DNA of 64,000 nt from Thereva unica. Taxonomy: Eukaryota; Arthropoda; Insecta; Diptera; Therevidae. Position numbers and translations under genes: made by a program. Positions 1-10,107 of this stretch are shown here, in pieces. The DNA is taken from assembly GCA_949987705.1 (NCBI GenBank), contig CATLJY010000217.1, forward strand, positions 112,001 to 176,000, written 5' to 3'. How positions within the stretch are numbered: position 1 is the first letter of the stretch; every line of letters starts with the position of its first letter. The notes below the pieces were generated by a model that was not told where the DNA came from, ran no database searches, and saw nothing but the letters and a program-made list of their open reading frames with translations.

Positions 1-384
1 GATAAGGTCCAAAAAAGGGCCCTTAAGTTAATTAATGACGATACCGCTTGCTCCACCATCGACCCTTTGAGCCACCGTAGGAATGTAGCAGCACTGACAA
101 AATTCTATCGCTACTATCATAGTGACTGTTCCTCCGAGCTAAACGCTCTCCTGCCTCCACGGCAATCCTATACCCGCAACACCAGATTAGCCCACTCGTC
201 TCACTACCTCCACCTGCAACTCCCCCTTTCACGCACTCAACAAGATATGAATTCGTTTGTAAATAGAACAACTCGACTGTGGAATAATCTCTCGCAGTCA
301 GTTTTTCCGAGCTCCTACAACATCCAAGAGTTCAAACGCAGGGTTCATCACCACCTTCTTCAATACCCCCCCGTACCTTTATAA
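1..384 (+). CDS. LINE L ORF2 C-terminus (partial)
   Basis: Open in frame 1 from the window edge to a stop at 382-384. It is the region downstream of the reverse-transcriptase palm: the conserved DKVQKRALKL start, then HRRNVAALTKFYRYY, and near the end NRTTRLWNNL. Those motifs are also found in the other L copies in this window. The role in the family is the thumb/C-terminal part of the protein that nicks target DNA and reverse-transcribes the element RNA. The catalytic part lies outside the window. There are no stops in the visible 127 codons, so this copy could be relatively young. Confidence 0.8.
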   Translation, partial: DKVQKRALKLINDDTACSTIDPLSHRRNVAALTKFYRYYHSDCSSELNALLPPRQSYTRNTRLAHSSHYLHLQLPLSRTQQDMNSFVNRTTRLWNNLSQSVFPSSYNIQEFKRRVHHHLLQYPPVPL

Positions 385-526
385 TCCTTACCCTATTCCC
401 CCTCCCTCCCTCCCGTACTAAGCTTACTGCTAGACATTGCACCATGACGTGACAAATGACATGACGGACTAGTAGTACAAAGGGTGACTCCTGAGCTTGG
501 CACTGCCACATAAAAAAAAAAAAAAA
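1..526 (+). mobile_element. 3' end of LINE family L (copy 1)
   Basis: The 3' end of a non-LTR retrotransposon cut by the window edge. It consists of the end of the reverse-transcriptase ORF, about 127 bp of 3' UTR and a poly(A) run at 512-526. The same 3' end recurs at 34474 (minus), 53880 (plus) and, decayed, at 12812, 16720 and 21340 (minus). The poly(A) tail and the C-terminal protein motifs fit the CR1/Jockey group; the exact clade is an inference. Confidence 0.85.
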
Positions 527-990
527 GTTTATTATATGTATTCCGCCATTTTATGATGGCAATTCTATTAGATTTAAAATTACGTCACACAGTTTACTGT
601 ATTCATTTGATACCCACTGCATTTAGTACTTATACATGATGAGTTGAACTCAAGTTGAACCCAAGTCTAACTACATGTAAACGGGAGTCGAGTTGGGTTA
701 AGGTTGACTGAACTCGACTCAGCTCTGCTACCTGGGTTTAGTTGAAATTATGCATACGGACATGAGTTCAGTATTTGAGTAGTTGAATTTAGTTGACAGC
801 AGCATCTCTGTGTTTGTTTGTGATTTTTTGTAACGTGTATTGCTTCTTTATTATCAACTCACCCTTAACTCAACTATTCATCTCATCATTCATACACATT
901 AACCACCCGAACTACGAGTGTGTGCAAAATTGGAAGTTGATCGGTTATATTTTCTACTTTTTAGTCTATTATAAGCTTTCCGCAATTTAG
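527..990. other. unassigned AT-rich spacer
   Basis: I see no convincing gene. A 65-codon open frame at 793-990 is hydrophobic and has no recognisable motif. The stretch around 640-760 has several short GTTGAACTCA-like words, but I could not assign it to an element. Confidence 0.4.
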
Positions 991-1695
991 TGTTGGCCGC
1001 CATTTTGAATTTGGAATGACGCCACATAGCTTATTGTGTTCTACCTGTCATATCCTTTCATTTGATACCCATGTCAGAGGGCCGGAGCACAATTTCAAAA
1101 ATCGGGCGCCATTTTGGAACCGCCATCTTGATATTTTTACAAAATGGCCAGATTGCATTGTCATCCAAATTAAACATGTATGCAAAATTTCAGCTCTATC
1201 CGAAACCGGGAAGTGGGTCAAATTTAACTTCCAAGATTTGACGACAAACAGTGTAAGTGTTGGCCGCCATTTTGAATTTGGAATGACGCCACATAGCCAC
1301 ATAGTGTTCTACCTGTCATATCCTTTCATTTGATACCCATGTCAGAGGGCCGCGGAGCACAATTTCAAAAATCGGGCGGCATTTTGGAACCGCCATCTTG
1401 ATATTTTTACAAAATGGCCAGATTGCATTGTCATCCAAACTAAACGTGTATGCAAAATTTCAGCTCTATCCGAAACCGGGAAGTGGGTCAAATTTAACTT
1501 CCAAGATTTGACGACACACAGTGTAAGTTAAATAAATAAGCGCCATTTTGGAACCGCCATCTTGATATTTTTACAAAATGGCCAGATTGCATTGTCATCC
1601 AAACTAAACGTGTATGCAAAATTTCAGCTCTATCCGAAACCGGGAAGTGGGTCAAATTTAACTTCCAAGATTTGACGACAAACAGTGTAAGTTAA
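991..1695. repeat. tandem repeat, period about 268 bp, 2.6 copies
   Basis: Copies begin at 991 (TGTTGGCCGCCATTTTGAAT) and 1259, with a third, partial copy from about 1541. The word ATTTTGGAACCGCCATCTTG recurs at 1111, 1381 and 1544. The third copy has lost its first ~110 bp. Copies are nearly identical, with a 2-bp indel between the first two. It directly abuts repeat R. It is probably satellite-like or the tandem core of a non-autonomous element. Confidence 0.85.
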
Positions 1696-3170
1696 ATAAA
1701 AGAATTTAAAAAGCTGAGGGCTTTCGATGTTGTAAATAAACTGTACATAAGAAGGTATTTTCTTGGAACATTAAAATGAAGTTGGCTGGGGCGCGGTGCC
1801 GTATACAAATTTGAGATATCGAATCTCATGATTTTTCAGTTTTCGGACTTTTTGATTTTATGAGACTTATTTGCATTAGGTAGCGAAAAGTCCATTTGCA
1901 ACGCAAAGGAATGGGATGGGGAGGGGTGTCGAAACACCGTTTTGAAACTATTTCTCTTTTTGTTTTTTGGTGGCTGATTATGAAAATCAGCAGGAAATTT
2001 TAAGACTGCAATAAAATATGTTTGTCACCCTTATAAATATAAAATACACCCCTTTTTAAGGATAAGGATGATTATAATAATCAAATTAAATGCACTCTTT
2101 TTTATATTTATTTGCGAAGGTGGTTGATTTTTATTTAATCTAGCCAAATTTTATCAAGCATTAAGGGGATAAAACTAAAAGGAAGTAATATTTTAAAAAT
2201 AAACGTAATACAGCAGCTTTTTTCTACGTTTTGGGTAATTGTTGCTGCTACCGGATTGCAGGTTGGTTGCTTAGTATTGTTATTATTATTATGGGCATTA
2301 CAAATGAGGACTTATTTCAGAGGTGAAGTGTATTAAGTGAATACATAGATTACCATGTAAGGCACGCAGAATAATATTCTGGCTACCCTTTTTAGCATTA
2401 AAAACATTACTATCCAAAATTACCATTGCATTTCAGCTACATTTGGTGAGAATTTTACTAGTAAGATATCTTTTTGACTGCACTGCACGATCCACACCGA
2501 ACGAATTTGGAGGACGGAATAAACTCAAGAAGGAAGGCTTCGACAAGACAAAGAATAATAAAAGCACATCACATTTCCAACGAGAGTATTTCACAAGTCA
2601 TTACCTAGTCGCTTACCTAGCCATTACAATTGTAAAAACCGCCATTTTACTAAATTTGCAGTAGAATTTTTCAATTACCATGTAAGCGGTTACACAAATC
2701 ATTAATGAATTCTTGGGTTGCCTGAGTAACCCCTAGCTAGTTTTCCCGCTGGGAAGTAAAGCCTTTGATTTGTTACATATAGGGTGTTAGTTACTCTATT
2801 TACAAATTTTATAGCGCCAACTATTAGGCGTCCTAGCATACGTGACAGACCCTGTACAAGCAGTTGCGGAAAAATTGTAAAGATGAGAGGATGAATATTA
2901 ACAAAACCAGTTAATACTAAGTAAAGCCGGTTTATAGTACACTTCAGCCTGTTCCTGTTATGCTGTCTGTAAATTTTGGAAAGAAGGATTCAATTGTTTT
3001 ACAGTTCCAGGATGATATATTTATGTGGATCTAGCATTACCCTGGTGGAAATAGAACAGGGCGTGCCATGTTTGTAACGTGGCCCTTGTAGGATTAAGCA
3101 TGGTTTTCCCTAATAAGGAAACCTTGGTTTAAACCATTTTTAGATCTATACGGAGCGTAACATGGGTTCC

Positions 3171-3550
3171 CTATTAGGGCTGAAAAAGTTCATTCCTAGC
3201 TTAATATACTCGGGGGCTAACTAAAAAGCCTTGTTAGGGCTGAACAAATATTTTCGAGATCATTTTTAATTGGGGGCTTTGTTAAGGCTGAAAGAGTATT
3301 CTCAAGTTCAGTTCTAGCCAGGGGCCGACTGGTATGCCTTGTCAGGGCTAAAACAATATTTTCAAGATCAGCCTTAATCGGGGCAAAACTTGAAATCCTT
3401 GTTAGGGCTTAAATAATATTCACATTGTCAGTTCTGATCTGGGGTTGACTCGAATGCCTTTTTAAGGCTGAAATAATATTTTACAGATCAGTTTTAAACG
3501 GGGTCATACTAGAATGCCTCATTAGGGCTAAAATAATATTTATAATTCGA
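3171..3550. repeat. 60-bp tandem array
   Basis: The word GTTAGGGCT(G/A)AA recurs at 3281, 3341, 3401, 3461 and 3521 with an exact 60-bp period, and less regularly at 3171 and 3231. Units diverge by substitution but not in length. It forms the left subterminal array of the 3040-4328 element. Confidence 0.85.
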
Positions 3551-3779
3551 TTCAAAAATATTTTCAATCCTGACAAACGATTATTTATTTAGATATTTTG
3601 TTCATTTCTCGCTTTATCGAATATGAATTATGACTTGTTTTTAATATATTTTCAATTAAAAATCGAATCAAATCAGTTCGTTTTTACTTTTATTTCCAAT
3701 AAAAATATTTCATACCCAATACAAATTTTTTTTTTGTTCAAGTATAATAATTATAACCCGAGTACGGCTAAGAGGCGTA

Positions 3780-4170
3780 AAATTGTACTCGCCCTAGCAA
3801 GGTCTGTGTAGTTTTGGCCAAGTTTGAGCTAGATATGCAGCCGATAATAATAATATAATTCATGTTTAATAGCTACAGCCCGATTAAATCTAAAAGGGGT
3901 AAGATAGTACCAGCCCTAACAAGGCCTGCGTATTTTGGGCCAAGTTTGAGCTAGATATGCAGCCGAAAATAAATTTTTGATTAGAATTTGATAGTTACAG
4001 CCCGATTTAGCCTGAAAGGGGTAAGACTGTACCAGCCCTAACAAGGTCAGGGTAATTTGGGCCAAGTTAGAGCAAGATAAACAGCCGTTTAAAAATATTC
4101 AAACAGGGCTAGATATACATAGCCCGATCGACTCTAGGAGGACTACGAAGTTAAAGCCCTAACAAGGTAT
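3780..4170. repeat. 121-bp tandem array, inverted relative to the 60-bp array
   Basis: The word AGCCCTAACAAGG or a close variant recurs near 3791, 3914, 4036 and 4156, about twice the 60-bp period of the left array. It is the reverse complement of the left-array core, so the two halves of the element could fold on each other. Confidence 0.75.
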
Positions 4171-5144
4171 TCTAGACAAAGCCCTATTAGGGAATCATGA
4201 CTAGCTCTGGCCAATGCCCTGCGTTACGTTCCTAGCTATAGCTAGCTAGTCTGCAGAATCAGGGCTAGTTAGGAAAATAGTTTACCCTGTTAGAGCTAGT
4301 TTTGGCCCCGTCAACTTTTCCACCAGGGTATAGCCATGGTCCTAAATCCAAAGCAATGCCTGAATGCGAAAGGATCTTTTTGATTGAAAGCCGTGAATTA
4401 TGCCTACTGAGGACACCATGATTTAAAAAAACGCACCCTGTACTCGACCTCTTAGGTGGTGTGGAAGAGAGTGCACAAGACTTATTATATTTATAAAGCA
4501 CTTACAATTCCTGGTGCGTTATAAATTTTAAAATATTCTTTTGGAGTAAAGTGCGACAGTTTAGCATGGAATGGTTTTACATAAAGAAAGATTTTACTTT
4601 TCCCATATCATTAAACATCAAATCTTAATGATGAGGCAAAATACTTCATTGGCTGGGATACTATATGATAAAAACCTCTTCCATATGTAATTTAAAACCT
4701 TTTACTGCAATTGTCTCAGGCTTTTGGTCGAAAATAGAAAAAATTTTATATTCTGTACAAAGCAGAAATTAAAATTTACGGCACCGTATCCACCTGCCCA
4801 CAAAAAAATATGATTTCATAAAAAAAAAAATAAAAATCTTCCACGACTAAATTTTTCCCAAAACCTGAGAAATCGTTTTTAAACAACACAACAACAAAAA
4901 TTCCGAAAATTTTGTCTCAAAGAACGGCAGGCGCAATCGCAAGTATCCCAATTCATGCGATTGCTATATACATGAATTCAAAAGTTCAATGTACATAAGC
5001 AGCGAAACCGATAGACAGCTTTTATATATTTCGAAAGCTCTTGAGTCTCAGTTTTAACATGGATTTTTGGAATCAGTGTAAGTAAGGCCATCTATGTCCA
5101 AAGCCCGCAAACAAGGTTACGTATCTACTAATAGATAATCAATG

Positions 5145-5644
5145 CGCGAGTCAAATTAACTTCCAGTTACGGCACCACGAGCTGGGTGCGCTAGTATCGC
5201 AGGGTTTTATGCTCCGCTATATATGGTTAGTTTCCGAAATAAACTTTTTCTTGTTCATATGAAAGCCCTTCGCGCATTTGAAAAAAAATCAGAAGCTGCG
5301 GCTTTGATTTTAGTGGATGCGGATCTAAAAATAGATTACTATACCTATGCTTGCTCCTGTTGTTTTGTGCAGGAAGGGCAAGGAGGATGAAAAAATGATG
5401 ATTTCGTATCCGATGGGTGAAATTTGACAATGAGGGCATGAAATGAATGGGCGAGATAATTTTAATGGGAAATTTGGCATCTAGCGTTTGTTATTATGTT
5501 GAAAAAATTGAAATGGGTTTTCAGGGATTATTTCATTTAACGAATTTTGAATGACAAATGTTTAGATTTTTTTCTCAGGTATTTAAGTTCGTAGAAATTT
5601 GAAATTTTTACGGATAATTGTATTATTATTGATATACATATATG
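5145..5644 (+). repeat. T-element arm, copy 1 left
   Basis: About 500 bp matching 16228-16707 in the same orientation and, more weakly, the reverse complement of 15490-16198 and 19340-20040. It behaves as one long inverted arm of the T unit. The open frame at 5227-5439 (minus) falls in it but has no recognisable domain and is not kept open in the other copies. Confidence 0.7.
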
Positions 5645-6713
5645 TATGCACCAGAGTGCCCAATTTGGATGCGGCCAGTAAAACTCAGCATACAACTACA
5701 TGTAAACGCCCTGTGCGTGAGCCCCCTTTGAAATGCTCGAGCTCATCCCAGTTTCTCAGAATTTTGTCTACTTTTTATGGCCTTAAAATTTTCAATTTGT
5801 TTGCCAGGGTTTCTTAGAATTTCTGATAGTTTTTCTAATCGTCGGGATTTTCTGAAATTTAAAGGGGACGACTTTTCAATAGTTTTTTAGCATGTCGCAA
5901 AATATTTCACTTGAGGGTTTCCCGAATATTTTCAGGTTTGGGGAGTTTTCTACCATTTGTGATAAAATTTACATTTACATGAATTGCACATTACATTTAT
6001 TACATTAATTATTAGTCACAACGAATTATTACTCTGATTATTTACATAAAACTTATATCTAATCTTATTAATAATAATAATAGTGTTACCCTTCTAACAC
6101 AAAAGGCGCACTTCTATGCTAGGGAAACAAATTTGCGATTTTTCGAAAATTCCAACAGGATTTCTTTTTCAATTGTGTCTTAAGTTTTCTAAATGAGTTC
6201 CCCAATTATAAACCGATCTTACAAGAAATGGCAGCAATGTTAAAAACAAAAGAACATAGTTTATTACTCCAAAAGTAATGAATCGAGCTTGTTGTAATTT
6301 TTTGTACTTTGTCGGGGCTACATGGACACCATCTTAAAAAATTGTCAGCCCTCTATGTGCAGTTTTATTCAAGTAAACAAAGAGTGAAAATAACATGATT
6401 TGAAAACTTTGGGAGGTTTTTACAAGATCACACTTGCACCTAGGGACTAGGGACCTAGTAGGGTTTATTTTTTAGATAATTTTATAGGGAAGAGCTTCCT
6501 CAATGCGCATGGTATACTAAAAGTTAGCAGGAACGGAGATATTGAAAGAAATGTAAAAATTGCATATTTTATTCACAATAAGTTATTCGGCCAACCAAAT
6601 TGTGGGCAAACTTAGGGTGTTAAACTACATCCTAAAACGTAGCGACTCCAATAATAATCTCGCCAATGGGCCAAAATAGCCAAAAAATGCCTCGCCGACT
6701 AGTCTACTAGTAA

Positions 6714-6888
6714 AGGCTCAAACAGAACCAATCCGTTGCGTCCGTTTTTAAAAGTTGGAATTTTGACATTTCCATAAACTTTTCATGAGACGAACGGAGC
6801 GGTAGCGACAATCAAGCGGACGCAATGTTAAAAAGAACAAAGGAAAGCCGTGCGGAGCGGACGGAACGGATGGGTCCTGTTTGAGCCT
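6714..6888. mobile_element. PIF/Harbinger-like MITE
   Basis: 175 bp with inverted ends AGGCTCAAACAG... and ...CTGTTTGAGCCT, flanked by TAA on both sides (6711-6713, 6889-6891). A 3-bp TAA duplication is the hallmark of PIF/Harbinger. The terminal AGGCTC is shared with the Harbinger terminus at 24612-24638. There is no ORF, so it would need a transposase supplied from elsewhere. Confidence 0.75.
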
Positions 6889-6924
6889 TAAGACTTAAAA
6901 ATTGATATGTATTTAAATAGTCCA

Positions 6925-7404
6925 GGAGCGCGTTCAAAAACCTAACTATAGTTTAACACGAGGTAAGCTGTGGTTATGCTACATCACTTCACTTAACCAC
7001 GAAAGTTTATGTTTAACCATGGAGGTTTTTGAACGCACCGTGGTTAACTACGTGGTAAGGAAAATTTAAAAATTTTTCCCATAAAATAGTGTCGGCTATT
7101 TGCCTCAATTATTTCCAATAATTATTTATTTAAAATAATCTCACAAATCCCACTTTGATTTGTTCATTATTAACATTAAAACAAATGTCAAAAAATTGTT
7201 TTTATTCTTCTTCTTCTTCACTATCGCTAACCATGCTCCCGAGCATGGTTAAAATTTAACTACACCATGGCTAACCACGGGAGTTGTTGAATGCCAAAAA
7301 GTTATGCTCATGGTTATGTTGTAGTTAACCACGGAGTTTTTGAACGACAAAAGTTTACCATAGTTAACCATGGTTAACCATAGTAAGGTTTTTGAACGCG
7401 CTCC
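6925..7404. mobile_element. 480-bp inverted-repeat element (MITE)
   Basis: Ends are GGAGCGCGTTCAAAAACCT and its exact complement AGGTTTTTGAACGCGCTCC. The interior is full of TTAACCA/TGGTTAA words in both orientations and of further copies of the word TTTTTGAACG. The target duplication is unclear (flanks TCCA and AGGA). Non-coding. Confidence 0.7.
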
Positions 7405-8186
7405 AGGAGGGATAGCGAAAAAGTTCAAATAAATGATTTTTTGACGTTATAATTAAGAGAAATATCGTAGTAATTCAATGAATGTGTTTTGGATAAAATT
7501 GGTTCAAGGGAACAGGTGGAAACAAGTTTTTTCACTTTTTAGGTACGAATAAATAGGACATAATTATGAAAAAATAGGACATAATTATGCTAAAGACGAG
7601 AAATATGAGTTTTAGAGAATTGAAATCGATCAACAGATTTTATTATTATTAATAAGATTAGATATAAGTTCTAGTAAATAATCAGAGTAATAATTCGTTG
7701 TGACTAATAATTAATGTAATAAATGTAATGTGCAATTCATGTAAATGTAAATTTTATCACAAATGGTAGAAAACTCCCCAAACCTGAAAATATTCGGGAA
7801 ACCCTCAAGTGAAATATTTTGCGACATGCTAAAAAACTATTGAAAAGTCGTCCCCTTTAAATTTCAGAAAATCCCGACGATTAGAAAAACTATCAGAAAT
7901 TCTAAGAAACCCTGGCAAACAAATTGAAAATTTTAAGGCCATAAAAAGTAGACAAAATTCTGAGAAACTGGGATGAGCTCGAGCATTTCAAAGGGGGCTC
8001 ACGCACAGGGCGTTTACATGTAGTTGTATGCTGAGTTTTACTGGCCGCATCCAAATTGGGCACTCTGGTATGCACATCTATAGATATAAAAATGAATCAT
8101 TGTTTTGTATGTAATCGATGTTTGAAAAATTGGCTGTATGAAATGACTGATTGAGTGTGGTTTATGTTAGAAGACCTCAATAGTAA

Positions 8187-8850
8187 CCCAGTAGGACCGG
8201 TAAGCTTACAGAAGTACTGAAATCAGCACTTACTGGTAAGGGGTAGGCCTTACCACTCCCTTTTACAGAAGTGCTTACTTTTACACACGATGTCATAGGG
8301 GGTAAGGCCTTACTATGGTACTTACCTTAGAGTACTTATAGAACTGCTCATCTGTAAGGGGTATAGTAAGGCAGCAAATGGAAAATTGCGAAAAGAGATA
8401 TTCATGGGCGCCTGTGGATATGTGATCCGGTGTCGAAATGCTTTTATTTTTTCATCTTTTACAAATGCCTTTTTTTCCAAGCGCGAGAGTGGCTTTATCT
8501 AAGCAGTCCCCCAACTAAATTCTAAACTTCTCCAAAGCTGCTTGTCCTCCGTATCGAATGAGAGCCGGGCTACCGAGTATGCTATTGTCGCATTTTATGT
8601 CGACGAATATAATTGCCCGTTTTATTTTTTTCTATAAAATTGATGAAAGCTCCAGGAAAGCTCCCTTGAGTCATCGGGCAGATTCTCGCTTGTTTGGGTA
8701 TAATTCTGGACTACACCTTACCATCTGCCTTCTCTTGTAATGGGGATTGTAAGGGCTCATCTAGCACCAAGAAAATAAGGGGCATCCCTTACCAGATGAG
8801 TACTTATTTCAGTGCTCCATCGGTAAGGCCTTCCTAGAATTCCTACTGGG
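8187..8850. mobile_element. 664-bp MITE inside outer Helitron
   Basis: Termini CCCAGTAGGA and TCCTACTGGG. The uninterrupted inner Helitron copy supplies the empty site (about 12510), which shows that only AA is duplicated. The subterminal regions are packed with GGTAAG, CTTAC and AGTACT words in both orientations (for example 8199-8350 and 8720-8830), a pattern of transposase-binding arrays. There is no ORF of note. Confidence 0.8.
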
Positions 8851-9559
8851 AAGGTTTATGTATATAGTTTTCATGATTATGTCTGTTGGTATTTTTGTAA
8901 TGGCGCTTGAAAAAGAATTGTCGATATCCTTATTGGAAATTTTTTCTTCGCATTTAATTGATATGATTTGTACGTGAAATCGGTTTGTTTTATTAAATGA
9001 AATAAAAAAAAGTAAAATCGTTCTAAAAAAGGATTGTAGCAGCGATAGTGGTGTCAAATTATTAATGCATTAACCGAAACGTAACAGTAGTAACGTTAGA
9101 GTACGTTTACATGTTACTCTCATTAGGCTGGCGTACACGGGTCAATATTTAACACTTGGTTAACCGGTTTGTTATCATACTCTCGGGGTACATGGGTCTT
9201 GCTTCACCAAGATTAACTTATTATCTTTAGATGGGATATCAACGGCTATGGCCGAGTAATGTTTCTTTATCTATAAGGCATTTGTGCATGTGTTAGTTTT
9301 TAAGCAAAAATTTTTGTTGAACAAGGTACAATACTTCCCTCTCTTGCTATTGACCCAATTTTTATGTTAAAATGGGCTTTATTTAGTAGTTTTCGACAAA
9401 GGCATATGTGAAAAAGAACAAAAAATACCAAAGTTGGCGCAGCCGAGCGGTTACTTTAACAATTTTAGTTAGGTTCAGCAAAGAAAATCGATCCAGTTTG
9501 AAACGAACGTTGGAAAATCGTTGATGCATTGTGTGTCGGAAAGCATATGTCCAATTTCA

Positions 9560-10021
9560 ATATGGTCGTCAGATTTGTTCATAACTTTTACTTGCAATCC
9601 ACAATGGGATGGGACTGAATCATGATGCATGTTAGAAATATTCAAAGCGGTATACAAGAGCATTGATTTCTGAAAATGTAATCGGGAACAATGGTTACCC
9701 AATGTATCTTCGTCGACCGACTAAGGTCAATGGCAAAGAGATAACTTGGAAGGTTACGATTGTGAAGCTGACAATCGTTGGGTCGTACTCTATTCGCCAT
9801 TATTGTCCAAGACGTTCAATGCTCTCATAAATGTTGAATTTTGCAATTCCGTCGAATCAATCAAATTCATATTCAAATATATAATGAAGGGGAGCGACAT
9901 GGCTGTTTTTGGTGCTGCTAATGCAAATGCGATCGGCAAAATAACACAATATTAAATGGGACGTAATGTTAGCAATAATCTAGCGGTATGGCAATTTCTT
10001 TCATTCGCCATTCATAAAAGA
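9560..10021 (+). pseudogene. Helitron Rep fragment (outer copy)
   Basis: Frame-shifted coding remnant of the Helitron Rep (HUH, rolling-circle) nuclease C-terminal part. Visible in order: RALISENVIGNNGYPMYLRR, then VDNRWVV-like EADNRWVVLYSPLLSKTFNA, then INVEFCNSVESIKFIFKYIM followed by KG, then QYQMGRNVSNNLAVWQFLSF with FAIHKR at the very end. In Rep proteins the catalytic tyrosines lie in the KYI.KG segment. Here the first tyrosine position is phenylalanine and the second (KYIMKG) is kept. The reading breaks at 10021/10022, where the inner Helitron is inserted, and would resume at 12619. The 74-codon open part at 9746-9955 is the best preserved piece. It cannot make a working nuclease. Confidence 0.75.
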
Positions 10022-10107
10022 CTAGCTGGAACCCGTTGCGCATCGCTGCACCCATCAATGTGGTGGATGGTTACCATTCAGCTCTTTCCGCAGCATTATC
10101 CGTTGTA

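Larger units (their letters stand above)
3040..4328. mobile_element. TA-flanked non-autonomous DNA element with mirrored arrays
   Basis: A 1289-bp insertion into repeat R, proven by the empty site in the right R copy near 22650. Termini are CCCTGGTGGAA and TTCCACCAGGG, flanked by a TA dinucleotide on each side (3038-3039, 4329-4330) where the empty site has one TA. A TA duplication is typical of Tc1/mariner-like elements. There is no transposase ORF. The left half is an array of about seven 60-bp units. The right half is an array of four 121-bp units carrying the inverse of the same core word. Confidence 0.85.
1708..5144. repeat. repeat R, left copy
   Basis: About 3.4 kb that matches 20195-23733 in the same orientation at high identity, apart from insertions specific to one copy. 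No coding content. Its right end (TATCTACTAATAGATAATCA then ATG) is the same junction word found at 23714-23733, and inverted at 20041. This left copy lacks the first ~150 bp seen in the right copy and instead joins the 268-bp tandem repeat. It carries its own insertion at 3040-4328. A diverged inverted fragment of R lies at 39080-39310. Likely a non-autonomous DNA element or a segmental duplicate; class unknown. Confidence 0.7.
5651..8068. mobile_element. foldback-type element with ~430-bp inverted arms
   Basis: Arms 5651-6081 and 7641-8068 are near-perfect reverse complements starting CCAGAGTGCCC. TATGCA lies immediately outside both ends (5645-5650 and 8069-8074), consistent with a 6-bp target duplication. 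The 1.56-kb centre has no coding ORF and contains two further small inverted-repeat elements (6714-6888 and 6925-7404). The equivalent place in the second T copy (about 16700) lacks it. The superfamily is not determinable from the ends alone. Confidence 0.8.

Noticed and set aside
9430..9470. GGCGCAGCCGAGCGG looks like part of a tRNA D-arm region
   Set aside because: No acceptor, anticodon or T-arm could be placed around it, and it recurs in the Helitron copies as ordinary element sequence.
9475..9702. 75-codon minus-strand frame identical to one at 11675-11902, looking like a conserved small gene
   Set aside because: Both lie in the two copies of the same Helitron and are antisense to its Rep remnant. 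The identity reflects recent transposition, not coding constraint.
10021..10022. CTAG joined directly to TC on the minus strand, resembling a head-to-tail Helitron circle junction
   Set aside because: Explained more simply by insertion of the inner copy next to a TC in the outer copy. The Rep reading frame continues across the restored AAAAGA|TATGCA site.
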